This document shows, one piece after another, positions 7,177-15,600 of a stretch of DNA of 39,513 nt (within the stretch, counting starts at the first letter, position 1; each line of letters opens with the position of its first letter). Origin of the DNA: Spirochaetaceae bacterium UBA6243 (lineage in GTDB: Bacteria > Spirochaetota > Spirochaetia > Treponematales > Rectinemataceae). Where the stretch lies: assembly GCA_002441395.1 (NCBI GenBank), contig DJVZ01000055.1, positions 1-39,513 on the forward strand. The letters are read 5' to 3'. The position numbers and the translations under genes were made by a program. The notes under the pieces were generated by a model. It was not told the DNA's origin. It worked only from the letters and a program-made list of their open reading frames with translations, and did not search any database.

Positions 7177-9009
7177 ATGTGCGGCATTATCGGTTATACC
7201 GGTCCGAGGAAAACGTCGAAAATTCTGCTCGAGGGTTTGAGAAGGCTTGAATACCGCGGCTATGATTCAGCCGGCATCGCGGTGGGAAGGCTCAATGCCG
7301 AGCCGCGCCTTGAGATTATCAAATCCGTGGGCAAAATAGCCGAACTCGCGAGGAAAATTCCGGAGGATATCGACGGAAACTGGGGAATAGGCCACACCCG
7401 CTGGGCCACCCATGGCGGCGTCACCGAGGCGAACGCACATCCCCACACCGACATGTCCGGCAAAATCGCGGTCGTGCACAACGGTATCATAGAAAATTAT
7501 AAGACTCTGAGAACCATGCTCGAAAAGAAAGGGGTAGTGTTCAAGAGCGAGACGGATACCGAGGTGATTCCGCAGCTCATCGCCTCATATTACGAAGGAG
7601 ACCTCCTCGCGGCGGTGCTCGCCGCCCTCCAGCATCTCGAGGGGACCTACGGCATCGCGTGCATCCACGCCGATGAACCCGGCCGCATCGTCGGGGCTCG
7701 TAACGGAAGCCCGCTCATCGTCGGTGTGGGCAAGGACGAGATGTTCCTCGCCAGCGACATCACCGCGATGGTCGCCTACACGAACCGCGTGATCTATCTC
7801 AACGACGGCGAAGTCATCGACATCACGCAGGACAGCTACACAATCACCGACCGCCACTCGAACGCGCTCGACAAAAAGGTCGATGAGGTCACCTGGGAAC
7901 TCGGCGCAATCGAGAAGAGCGGTTTCATGCACTACATGGAGAAAGAGATTTTCGAGCAGCCCGAATCGATCGCCCGCGCGATGAGCGGACGCATCGACGA
8001 AGAAAACGCCATCGCCAAGCTCGGAGGCCTCAACCTCACCCGCCGCCAGCTCGCGGACGTGCGCCGTGTGCGCATCATCGCGGCGGGCACGAGCTGGCAC
8101 GCCGGCATGACGGGCTCGTACCTCCTCGAGCAGGCGGCGCGCATTCCGGCCCAGGCCGAACTCGCAAGCGAGCTGCGGTACCGGAATCCCGTCGTCGAGA
8201 ACGGTTCGCTCTGGTTTGTCGTGAGCCAGTCGGGGGAGACCGCCGACTCGCTCTATGCCATGCGCGAGGTGCAGCGCAAGGGCGCGACGGTTCTCGGCAT
8301 CTGCAACGTCGTCGGCTCCACCATCGCGCGGGAGTCCGACGGCGGCGTCTATGTGCACTCCGGCCCCGAGATCGCCGTGGCGAGCACCAAGGCCTTCACG
8401 AGCCAGCTCACCGTGTTTTATCTGTTTACGCTCCTCATGGCGCGCATGCGCGATATGTCGCGCGAAGAGGGGCAAAAATTCGCGCGCTCGCTTCTGGAAA
8501 TACCTGACATGGTGCGCGACGCCCTCGGAAAGCGCGACCTCATTCAGGCCATCGCGAAGAAATATTGCCGCGCCAAGGATTTTCTGTACCTCGGGCGGGG
8601 CATCCTGTACCCAATCGCCCTCGAAGGAGCGCTCAAGCTCAAGGAGATTTCCTACATTCACGCCGAAGGCTACAGCGCGGGCGAGATGAAACACGGTCCG
8701 ATCGCGCTCATCAGCCCCGAGGTCCCCAGCGTTTTTCTTGTCTCGGACGACTACCTTCACGAAAAGACTATCTCCAACATGAGGGAAATCAAGGCGAGGG
8801 GTGGGCCTGTCATCGCGGTCGGGGTCGAGGGCGACGCTGAGGCCATGGCGCTCGCGGACGATTTTATCCCTGTAAAGAAAGCCGATCCGAGGTTCTATCC
8901 CTTCAGCATGGTCGTGCCGCTCCAGCTTTTCGCGTATTTTTGCGCGCTCGAGCTGGACAGGGATGTCGATCAGCCGCGCAACCTCGCCAAGAGTGTGACA
9001 GTAGAATGA
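7177..9009 (+). CDS. glmS: Glutamine--fructose-6-phosphate aminotransferase (isomerizing)
   Basis: GlmS makes glucosamine-6-phosphate from fructose-6-phosphate and glutamine, the entry step to UDP-GlcNAc, peptidoglycan and LPS. The 610-residue length is typical. The protein starts MCGIIGYTG, so Cys becomes the N-terminal nucleophile of the glutaminase domain. HTRWATHG and the ENYKTLR, TDTEVIPQL segments complete that half. The C-terminal half has two SIS domains with AAGTSWHAG, SQSGETADS and ASTKAFTSQ, then LGRG, EGALKLKEISY and a C-terminal LAKSVTVE. Start is supported by AAAGGGG seven bases upstream. Its stop overlaps the ATG of a membrane-anchored sugar-binding protein (ATGA), placing glmS first in a sugar-sensing operon, which is unusual. 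Confidence 0.98.
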   Translation: MCGIIGYTGPRKTSKILLEGLRRLEYRGYDSAGIAVGRLNAEPRLEIIKSVGKIAELARKIPEDIDGNWGIGHTRWATHGGVTEANAHPHTDMSGKIAVVHNGIIENYKTLRTMLEKKGVVFKSETDTEVIPQLIASYYEGDLLAAVLAALQHLEGTYGIACIHADEPGRIVGARNGSPLIVGVGKDEMFLASDITAMVAYTNRVIYLNDGEVIDITQDSYTITDRHSNALDKKVDEVTWELGAIEKSGFMHYMEKEIFEQPESIARAMSGRIDEENAIAKLGGLNLTRRQLADVRRVRIIAAGTSWHAGMTGSYLLEQAARIPAQAELASELRYRNPVVENGSLWFVVSQSGETADSLYAMREVQRKGATVLGICNVVGSTIARESDGGVYVHSGPEIAVASTKAFTSQLTVFYLFTLLMARMRDMSREEGQKFARSLLEIPDMVRDALGKRDLIQAIAKKYCRAKDFLYLGRGILYPIALEGALKLKEISYIHAEGYSAGEMKHGPIALISPEVPSVFLVSDDYLHEKTISNMREIKARGGPVIAVGVEGDAEAMALADDFIPVKKADPRFYPFSMVVPLQLFAYFCALELDRDVDQPRNLAKSVTVE

Positions 9010-10025
9010 AACGCGCTGCGTGGCGGATGCTGCCCATCGTCGTGTTCGCGATTGCGTTGACAGGGGCACTGGCCGTCAATATTTCACTTGTCAGCAGAAG
9101 CCGCAATGCGCTTGCATCGACAATTTTGCGCAATCCCGCCACAGTGCGGACAGCCCGATTCCACGTCGTCGCGATTCTGCCGGACACGGCGGATCCTTTT
9201 TATACGCACCTCATCGAGGGCTTGCGCGGGGAATCTGAGCAGCAGAATGCGGCACTGCAGATTTTTTATTATCCATCGACGGCGATCGGCGAGGGTGGCA
9301 GCACGTCGGAAGAAGTGTCGCGATGGTTTGAGATCGCGTTGCGCAGCAAGGCCGACGGTATTCTTCTCTTTCAGCCCAAAGGAATGGATGTAGCGCGATT
9401 CGCGCAGGAAGCGGACAGTGCGCATATTCCTTTTGTGCCGCTCGCGATGGATGCGCCCCAGGCCTGGACTCGTTCGGGCGTGACCGGCGATTCCGTCAGT
9501 CAGGGCAAGGAGGCGGGCACGCTCGTGCTGGGCCTGCTCGGCTCCGCGGCGAGGATCGGCATCATCCTTTCTTCGGATACCTCCCTGGGCTATGCATTCA
9601 ACGAAGAACCGTTCTATCGGGGCGTGGAGGAGACGCTGAAGGACCGCCCTGGCGCTGTCCTCGTCGCCGCGGTGCGTGAAGAGGAGAGCATCCTCGGCGG
9701 CGAGGACGCCTGCGCGCGCATGCTCACCGAGCACCCCGACATCAACGCGATTCTCTGCATCGACGCGAAGGCGACGATCGGTGCGGCCCAGGTTATCATC
9801 GACCGCGGCAATGTCGGACAGATCGTCATCATTGGATCGGACGAGGATTCCGAAGTGAACAGGCTCATCGAGAAAGGCGTGGTTCACGCGAGCATCGTGC
9901 GGAATGCCGCCGCCATGGGGCAGTCAGGAGTAGCCCTCGCGATCGGCCAGCGGATAGGTCTCCGCTCACCAGAGAAGATATCGGTGGGGTATCATGTCAT
10001 CCCCACGAGAGGAGATGGCCCATGA
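9006..10025 (+). CDS. Membrane-anchored periplasmic sugar-binding sensor protein
   Basis: This 339-residue protein is a LacI/RbsB-type periplasmic-binding domain behind one N-terminal hydrophobic segment (about residues 9-29). There is no lipobox and no clear signal-peptidase site, so it is probably tethered in the inner membrane with the binding domain outside. The family pattern is clear: HVVAILPDTADPFYTHLIEG, KADGILLFQPKG, GKEAGTLVLGLLG, then DINAILCIDAKATIGAA and VIIGSDED. It overlaps glmS by ATGA and the histidine kinase by ATGA, so it is made in step with the kinase. The arrangement matches XylFII or AraP, ligand-binding partners of LytS/YesM-type kinases, and I infer the same role. The ligand is unknown. 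A longer reading from 8940 was rejected because it runs inside glmS. Confidence 0.85.
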   Translation: MKRAAWRMLPIVVFAIALTGALAVNISLVSRSRNALASTILRNPATVRTARFHVVAILPDTADPFYTHLIEGLRGESEQQNAALQIFYYPSTAIGEGGSTSEEVSRWFEIALRSKADGILLFQPKGMDVARFAQEADSAHIPFVPLAMDAPQAWTRSGVTGDSVSQGKEAGTLVLGLLGSAARIGIILSSDTSLGYAFNEEPFYRGVEETLKDRPGAVLVAAVREEESILGGEDACARMLTEHPDINAILCIDAKATIGAAQVIIDRGNVGQIVIIGSDEDSEVNRLIEKGVVHASIVRNAAAMGQSGVALAIGQRIGLRSPEKISVGYHVIPTRGDGP

Positions 10026-11530
10026 TCGATCTCTCTTTCCTTGCGCATCTCCGGAAGCCGCGCCGCCGCAGCGGGCTTCGCAACCGCATTATCGTCAACT
10101 CGGTCGTTATTCTGCTCGTGCTGGTCATCGCCACATCGTATACTGCGTTCGCATCGTTCGACCTCGCCCGCAGTGTCGAACTGCTGTTCCGCAATTCCAT
10201 ATCTATGGAGGAACTGCGGTCAACCCTGCGCGATACGCAGGAAAACTTGACCGGCTATCTCAGCGCGAAGAATTCGGAATCGCTCAAAGAGTTCATCCGC
10301 ACTTCAACCATTCTGTCGGGCATGACATCCAGGCTGAACAGAGAGAACAAAGTCGATGATGTGTTTTTGCTTGAAAAGGATTTGGCTTTTCTTCTCGACG
10401 GCTACCTTGCGAGCGCGGAAGGCGCGGTGCAGGCAAAGCGTGGCCGCGACGTCGCGCAGTACGTCAGCCTCTATGAAGATGCGCGGCGCAATGCATCGCT
10501 TATAGAATTTTTGAGCGCCAGAATGGACACCATTCATCTGGACCAGTCGCTCAAGGGATTTTCTTCCTACAAGGCGAATATCAGCCCTGCGCTGGTCTCC
10601 AACGGTGTGCTGTTGCTCGTTGCCTTTTTGCTTTCGATCGCCCTCATCGGGCGATACTCGTACACAATTACCGAGCCTCTGGCACGTCTTTCCGTTGCTG
10701 CCGAGGCTATCGGGCGGGGAGAGTACGATCATCCTCTGCCGCCCTATGAGCGGGAAGATGAGATCCGCACACTCCATGACGCCTTCGTCAACATGCAGGA
10801 CAGCATCCAGAGGGCTTTTGCCGAATTGACGCGCAAGGCCGAGCTCGAGCGCTCTCTTATGGAAGAACGAATGCGCGTGCTCACCTATCAGCACCGCCTC
10901 AAGGATGCGGAACTTTTGGCACTCCAGACCCAGATAAATCCGCATTTTCTGTACAATACCCTGGCGGCTGGCTGGCAGCTCGCGCTCACGGAGGGCAACG
11001 AGAAGACCGCGGAGTTCCTCGAAAAGCTCGCGGCGTTCATCCGCTACGCGCTCAAGCCCTCGACGCGGTTTGTCCTTGTTTCGGAAGAAATCGAATGCGT
11101 GCGCCAGTACATCTGGCTCCTGAAGCTGAGGTTTGGGGAGCGCTTCAGGTTCAGGCTCGAAGCGCAGGACGAGGCCCTCGGCTATGAGACGCCGGCCCTT
11201 GTGCTCCAGCCCCTCGTGGAGAATGCGATCGTACACGGTCTCAAAGACCTTGAAGAGGGCGGCGATGTCATAGTCTCGGCACGGCTGGATGGCGAGACGG
11301 TCAGGCTCTCGGTGAGCGACTCAGGCCGGGGCATGGAGAAGGACAGCATCGCCCTCGCGCTCGCGGCCGCCGATCCGGAGGACACGACTCCCCAGCACGG
11401 CATCGGGCTCCACAATGTCGTGCGGCGCGTCGCCCTCGCGACGGGCGGCCTGGGCAGGGTCGAGATCGAGAGTGAACTCGGCCACGGTACGCGCGTCACC
11501 ATCATCCTGCAGGCGGGGAAGGCTGTATGA
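10022..11530 (+). CDS. YesM/LytS-type sensor histidine kinase
   Basis: A 502-residue inner-membrane kinase. Transmembrane segment 1 (about 22-44) and segment 2 (about 188-210) enclose a largely helical external region of ~140 residues. A HAMP linker follows (ITEPLARLSVAAEAIGRGEY), then a short coiled coil, then the His_kinase (PF06580) motif LQTQINPHFLYNTL with phospho-acceptor His308. The HATPase domain has the N box LVENAIVHGL, the G1 box SDSGRGM and the G2 box HGIGLHNVVRR. The external region has no recognisable ligand-binding fold, so sensing probably relies on the tethered binding protein encoded just before it. Both ends overlap neighbours by ATGA. The partner response regulator is the next gene. 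Confidence 0.93.
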   Translation: MIDLSFLAHLRKPRRRSGLRNRIIVNSVVILLVLVIATSYTAFASFDLARSVELLFRNSISMEELRSTLRDTQENLTGYLSAKNSESLKEFIRTSTILSGMTSRLNRENKVDDVFLLEKDLAFLLDGYLASAEGAVQAKRGRDVAQYVSLYEDARRNASLIEFLSARMDTIHLDQSLKGFSSYKANISPALVSNGVLLLVAFLLSIALIGRYSYTITEPLARLSVAAEAIGRGEYDHPLPPYEREDEIRTLHDAFVNMQDSIQRAFAELTRKAELERSLMEERMRVLTYQHRLKDAELLALQTQINPHFLYNTLAAGWQLALTEGNEKTAEFLEKLAAFIRYALKPSTRFVLVSEEIECVRQYIWLLKLRFGERFRFRLEAQDEALGYETPALVLQPLVENAIVHGLKDLEEGGDVIVSARLDGETVRLSVSDSGRGMEKDSIALALAAADPEDTTPQHGIGLHNVVRRVALATGGLGRVEIESELGHGTRVTIILQAGKAV

Positions 11531-13095
11531 AGCGGGTGCTCATCGCCGACGACGAGATGCCGATCGTCAACGGCTTGTCGCTCCTGTTCAAGCGCTATTT
11601 CCAGGGCGGATATACCGTCGTCGGTACCGCGCGCTCGGGTCGCGAAGCGATTGAAAAGAGTAAAGCTCTCTCCCCCGAGATCATTCTCATGGATGTCCAG
11701 ATGCCCGGGATCACGGGCCTCGACGCGATCCGCGAACTTTCACGGGAAGGCGGCGCCAAGGCCTTCATCCTTGTGACGGCGTACGAGCGCTTTGACATCG
11801 CCCGGGAGGCCCTGAGCATGGGGGTGTGCGATTATCTTCTGAAGCCGGTTTCCAGAGAAAGACTCGGGATTGCCCTTACCGCCGCCTCTTCGTATCTCGA
11901 TCGCGTCCAGTTGCTCAATGAGCGGGAGCTCGAATTCAGAGATCGTCAGCAGCGGCTTGTGCCTTTCGTCAAAACGGCCTTTTTTGTGAGTGCGCGCCAA
12001 AAGGCGGGCTATCAGTCGGGCGGCTCGGGGAATGACCTCAGTTTATTCAAGGAGATGCTTCAATTATCCGGTGAAACAGGAATTATGGGCATCTCGAGCT
12101 TTTCGCCCTCGGATGGAGCTGTGGATGCCGCCTATGAACGCTTCTGTTCGGTCATTCAATATAAGACCGTGGCGCTTGCGGGGCCCCTGGAAGACAGGCG
12201 TTACTGCGCGTGGTTTCTGCCGCTGAAAAACGAGGCTGTGCCGTCTCAGGAGCTCGCCGCCTTCCTCGCGGTGTTGCAGTCTGCGTTTTCAGCCCAGCTC
12301 GCGACGGGCGAAATGAAGCTCTCCTATGGCCAGCCCGAAAAGCTCGAGACGCTCGGGCGTTCCTGGGATACCGCCTTGAGACTTTTTGCCAAGGGTCCCA
12401 CCTCGGACAAGTGGAGCGAGGAGAATGCCGCGTGCGCGCTCGATGCCCAGTTCTATGATGAAATAATTGAAGGACGATTTGCCATGGCGGGGCAGGCCCT
12501 CGAAAGAATGCTCCTGTCGCTCGAGAGCGCCGAGCCCATGAAGCGCGATATCCTTTTCAGGATCATCGCGGCGCTTTCCTTCGCCGCCTCTAAGCTTGCG
12601 GGCGGAGGAGTGCTCTCTGAAAAGGTGTACAGGGAATTCATGGATTTCAGCGATATTGAGAGGCTCTGGGCTGAAGGCGCATCGCAGTTGTTTGCGTCGA
12701 ATGTAAGAAGCCGGTTTCAGACTCTGCAGCAGCGTGCGGCCGCGGCGGGCGCCCACTCCCCCTTCGTCGTGCGGGCCCTGCAATATATAGAAAATCACTA
12801 TCAGGAGCCGATCACGCTCGAGAGCGTGGCCGAGGCCATAGGCGTCTCTTCAGGGCACCTCACCCGCCTTATGTCTGATGAGTTGAAAAGAGGTTTTGCA
12901 CGCACACTGATCGAGTATCGCATGCAGAAGGCAAAAGAATTGCTCAAGAGGCCCAATGTCTCGATCCGTGAAGTGTCGAGGCTCTGCGGATACCCCGATG
13001 CGAATTATTTTGCCCGCCTGTTCCGCCGTCTGACTGGCCATACGCCACGGGAATATGCGGCGCGTGTGGCAAAGGGAGATAACTCTGATGCGTGA
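11527..13095 (+). CDS. YesN-type response regulator with AraC DNA-binding domain
   Basis: A 522-residue transcription regulator. The receiver domain (about 1-125) has the acidic pair Asp8/Asp9, phospho-acceptor Asp56 in ILMDVQMPG, Thr84 and Lys106 in DYLLKPVS. A ~270-residue middle region has no catalytic motif I recognise and matches the length of the YesN linker. The C-terminal ~100 residues are an AraC/XylS pair of helix-turn-helix motifs: ESVAEAIGVSSGHLTRLMSDE and IREVSRLCGYPDANYFARLFRR, ending GHTPREYA. It is coupled to the kinase gene by ATGA and overlaps the xylF start by 8 bases. Its likely target is the promoter upstream of the ChvE-like transporter genes at 14162-14417 and perhaps its own operon; this is inference. 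Confidence 0.93.
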   Translation: MKRVLIADDEMPIVNGLSLLFKRYFQGGYTVVGTARSGREAIEKSKALSPEIILMDVQMPGITGLDAIRELSREGGAKAFILVTAYERFDIAREALSMGVCDYLLKPVSRERLGIALTAASSYLDRVQLLNERELEFRDRQQRLVPFVKTAFFVSARQKAGYQSGGSGNDLSLFKEMLQLSGETGIMGISSFSPSDGAVDAAYERFCSVIQYKTVALAGPLEDRRYCAWFLPLKNEAVPSQELAAFLAVLQSAFSAQLATGEMKLSYGQPEKLETLGRSWDTALRLFAKGPTSDKWSEENAACALDAQFYDEIIEGRFAMAGQALERMLLSLESAEPMKRDILFRIIAALSFAASKLAGGGVLSEKVYREFMDFSDIERLWAEGASQLFASNVRSRFQTLQQRAAAAGAHSPFVVRALQYIENHYQEPITLESVAEAIGVSSGHLTRLMSDELKRGFARTLIEYRMQKAKELLKRPNVSIREVSRLCGYPDANYFARLFRRLTGHTPREYAARVAKGDNSDA

Positions 13096-14161
13096 AATAG
13101 AGCTGCGCGTGAAGCGCATGAGACACATGCGACGCATCATTCTGGTGGCAGTGAGCATTGTCTGTATGGCGGCGAGTCTTGGACTGTCGTCGTGCAGCAA
13201 GTCGAAGAAGCCGGTCGCGGACAGGGCGCCTATGATCGGTTTTTCTCTCGATTCTCTCGTCGTCGAGCGCTGGCGGCGCGATGTCGACAGCTTCACCAAG
13301 GCCGCCCACGACCTGGGGGCCGATGTCGCCCTGCGCGTCGCGAATCAGGACGCGAACACGCAGATCGCCCAGGTGAGAGAGCTTTTGAATCAGGGCATCG
13401 ACGTGCTCGTCATTATCCCGAACGATGCGGAGAGACTCTCGGATGTGTGTCGCGAGGCAAAGCGCAAAGGCGTGCCTGTCTTGAGCTATGACCGCCTCGT
13501 GCACAACGCCGATGTCGACCTCTACATCTCATTTGACAACGAAAAAGTGGGGAGCCTTCAGGCCCAGGCGGTCACAGAGGCAGTTCCGGGCGGAAACTAT
13601 GTCATCGTCAATGGCGCGATCACCGACAACAACGCTTTCATGATCAACAAAGGATTTCATGCCGTCCTCGATCCGTTTATTGCGGACGGGAGAATTCGTC
13701 TTCTTGAAGAGATATGGCCGAGCGACTGGATGAGTGACGAAGTGCGGACACGGTTTGAAGCCCTGCTCAAACCGGGCCAAAAAATCGATGTCGTGCTCTG
13801 CGGGAACGACATGCTCGCCGAGACCATCATTTCGGTGCTTTCGGAAAATCGCATGGTCGGAAAAACAAAAGTGACTGGCCAGGATGCCGAACTCTCGGCG
13901 TGTCAGCGCATCGCGGAGGGCAGCCAGTTCGCGACGATATACAAGCCCATCGATGCGCTTGCGCTCAAGGCGGCCGGCTTCGCCGTCATGATGGCTCATG
14001 GGGAAAAAATCCGGTATGACACCAAAATAGACGATGGCCGCTACAAGGTGCCCTACATCGCGCTTGAACCGATCCTCGTGACCGCCAAGACATTGGATTC
14101 TACGGTCATTAAAGATGGTTTCCATACTCGCGAAGATATTTACCGCAATGTAAAACACTGA
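13088..14161 (+). CDS. xylF: D-xylose-binding-type lipoprotein XylF
   Basis: A 357-residue substrate-binding protein for a CUT2 sugar importer. It has an export signal ending in the lipobox LSSC with Cys36 as the probable lipid site, so it should be anchored to a membrane. The mature part follows E. coli XylF closely: IGFSLDSLVVERW, a GIDVLVIIPNDAERLSDV segment, KRKGVPVLSYDRL, LYISFDNEKVG, VTGQDAELSACQRIA and ATIYKPI, and the terminal TVIKDGFH. ATG 13088 has GGGAG eight bases upstream and overlaps the regulator stop by 8 bases. The n-region is long, so Met14 (13127) is an alternative but lacks a ribosome site. It may serve the importer encoded 1.4 kb downstream or a further sensing role. Confidence 0.88.
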   Translation: MREIELRVKRMRHMRRIILVAVSIVCMAASLGLSSCSKSKKPVADRAPMIGFSLDSLVVERWRRDVDSFTKAAHDLGADVALRVANQDANTQIAQVRELLNQGIDVLVIIPNDAERLSDVCREAKRKGVPVLSYDRLVHNADVDLYISFDNEKVGSLQAQAVTEAVPGGNYVIVNGAITDNNAFMINKGFHAVLDPFIADGRIRLLEEIWPSDWMSDEVRTRFEALLKPGQKIDVVLCGNDMLAETIISVLSENRMVGKTKVTGQDAELSACQRIAEGSQFATIYKPIDALALKAAGFAVMMAHGEKIRYDTKIDDGRYKVPYIALEPILVTAKTLDSTVIKDGFHTREDIYRNVKH

Positions 14162-14417
14162 CATGCCCGACGACTCGCGGGATTCCTGCAGACCTGCCCT
14201 CTACAGCTTTCTGGACATTTTTAAGAGAGCCTGCCTGAAAAGTGCTATTCTCCCGTGCTGTGCGCAGAGAAATGCGCAATTGCCCGATATTTGTCACATC
14301 ATTCCTGATGCGTGATTCAAAAATCAGGTGGAGACTTATAGACGGCGCACACTGAAGTATGCACACAGGCGCCAAAACCGCTGAATTGCGGTGAAAGTTC
14401 ATAAAGGAGGAATCCTG
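14162..14417 (+). promoter_or_regulatory. Intergenic control region upstream of the ChvE-like importer
   Basis: This 256-base non-coding gap separates the regulator operon from the importer genes. It holds several small repeats: TGCGCA at 14261-14266 and 14273-14278 (both a direct repeat and a dyad), CCTGAT (14304-14309) facing ATCAGG (14323-14328), and ACCGC (14377-14381) facing GCGGT (14388-14392). A weak -10-like TATAGA is at 14337-14342. An AAAGGAGGAA site directly precedes the ATG at 14418. The paired repeats are reasonable binding sites for the AraC-type regulator encoded upstream, but no consensus was matched. Confidence 0.45.
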
Positions 14418-15500
14418 ATGAAACGCACACTTTTTATTGCGATGCTCTTTGCGATAGTCGCCGGCATTGCGTTTGCCGACACCCAGGTAGGCATTGTCCT
14501 TCCAACCAAGGATGAGCCCCGCTGGATCCAGGACCAGACCAGGTTCCTGGACGCGCTCAAGAGTGCTGGCTTTAGCGCAAAAGTACTCTTCAGCCAGGGC
14601 GATTCTGCAAAAGAAAAGGCCAACGTCGAAGCACTTCTGAGCGAAAACATCAAAGTACTCATCATCTGCCCGCAGGACGGGACCGCCGCCGCGGCAGCCG
14701 CCGATCTCGCGCATAAAGCAGGCGTGAAGGTCATTTCCTACGACCGCCTCATCCGCGAGACGACCAGCGTCGACTACTATGTCACCTTCGACAGCTTCCA
14801 GGTAGGAAAAGCGTGGGGCGATTATCTCAATTCCAAAGTTCCCGCCGGCAGCAAGGGCAACAACCTCTACCTGTATGCGGGAGCCGCGAGCGACAACAAC
14901 TCCTTCATCTTCTTCGAAGGCGCGTGGAGCGCCCTGCAGCCCAAGATCGCCGACGGCACCTACATTGTAAGAAACTCCGATAAAGCGACGGCTCTCTCCA
15001 AGAAAGCCGCTCTGACCCGCGATGAGGAAGCTCAGATCATCGGTCAGGTCACCACCAACTGGAACTTCAGCGATGCGAAGAACAAGGCCGAAGCCAACCT
15101 CACCGCCGCGAAGAAAGATGCCAAAGGCACCGTGTATGTCTGCGCGCCGAACGATGGCACCGCCCGCGCAATCGCGGACGCCTACGCCGCCGACAAGGAT
15201 GTGAAGACCTACTACATTACCGGCCAGGACGCAGAGATCGCGTCGATCCAGTACATCATCGACGGCAAACAGTCCATGACCGTCCTCAAGGACGTGCGCA
15301 CGCTGGTCAGCGACGCGATCGCGGCGGCGGTCGCCTACATGAAGGGACAGACTCCGCCGGTCACCAACTACTACAACAATGGCAAAAAGGATGTTCCGGC
15401 CAAACCGACCGCCATCGTCGTTGTCACACAGGACAATGTCAAGAAAGAGATCGTCGATTCCGGATACTGGCCTGCTGATAAGTTCACCGGCCTCAAATAA
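14418..15500 (+). CDS. ChvE-like multiple-sugar periplasmic binding protein
   Basis: A 360-residue soluble sugar-binding protein. The signal peptide (MKRTLFIAMLFAIVAGIAFA) probably ends before Asp21 at an AFA cleavage site; there is no lipobox cysteine. The mature protein has the ChvE/XylF order: VGIVLPTKDEPRW, NIKVLIICPQDGTAAA, KVISYDRLIR, DYYVTFDSFQVG, ASDNNSFIFFEGA, ITGQDAEIASIQYI and the hinge-proximal QSMTVLKDVRTL. ChvE binds several aldoses such as glucose, galactose, xylose and arabinose; the exact ligand here is not readable. AAAGGAGG precedes the start. A strong hairpin after the stop separates it from the ATPase gene, which usually gives binding protein in excess over the membrane parts. 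Confidence 0.9.
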   Translation: MKRTLFIAMLFAIVAGIAFADTQVGIVLPTKDEPRWIQDQTRFLDALKSAGFSAKVLFSQGDSAKEKANVEALLSENIKVLIICPQDGTAAAAAADLAHKAGVKVISYDRLIRETTSVDYYVTFDSFQVGKAWGDYLNSKVPAGSKGNNLYLYAGAASDNNSFIFFEGAWSALQPKIADGTYIVRNSDKATALSKKAALTRDEEAQIIGQVTTNWNFSDAKNKAEANLTAAKKDAKGTVYVCAPNDGTARAIADAYAADKDVKTYYITGQDAEIASIQYIIDGKQSMTVLKDVRTLVSDAIAAAVAYMKGQTPPVTNYYNNGKKDVPAKPTAIVVVTQDNVKKEIVDSGYWPADKFTGLK

Positions 15501-15536
15501 TGTAGAAGGATCGAGCATCGCTCGATAATGGGCAAG

Positions 15537-15569
15537 AGAGGAGCCGCTCATTCCGGGCGGCTCCTCTTT
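15537..15569 (+). terminator. Hairpin between binding protein and ATPase genes (partial terminator)
   Basis: A 13-pair stem (15537-15549 with 15555-15567, including one G-U) closes a 5-base loop and is followed by TTTG and an AT-rich stretch. The U-tract is short, so read-through to the ATPase gene at 15601 is expected. It can also protect the binding-protein message from 3' decay. Confidence 0.7.
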
Positions 15570-15600
15570 GTAATAAAATTAATCCAGGCAGGTACGGTAT

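Noticed and set aside
7585..9069. 494-codon open frame on the minus strand opposite glmS
   Set aside because: Antisense shadow of glmS, rich in Arg/Asp/His/Val as expected for reversed codons, with no ribosome site or recognisable motif.
14109..15551. 480-codon open frame on the minus strand opposite the ChvE-like gene
   Set aside because: Antisense to a clear sugar-binding protein and lacks domain motifs.
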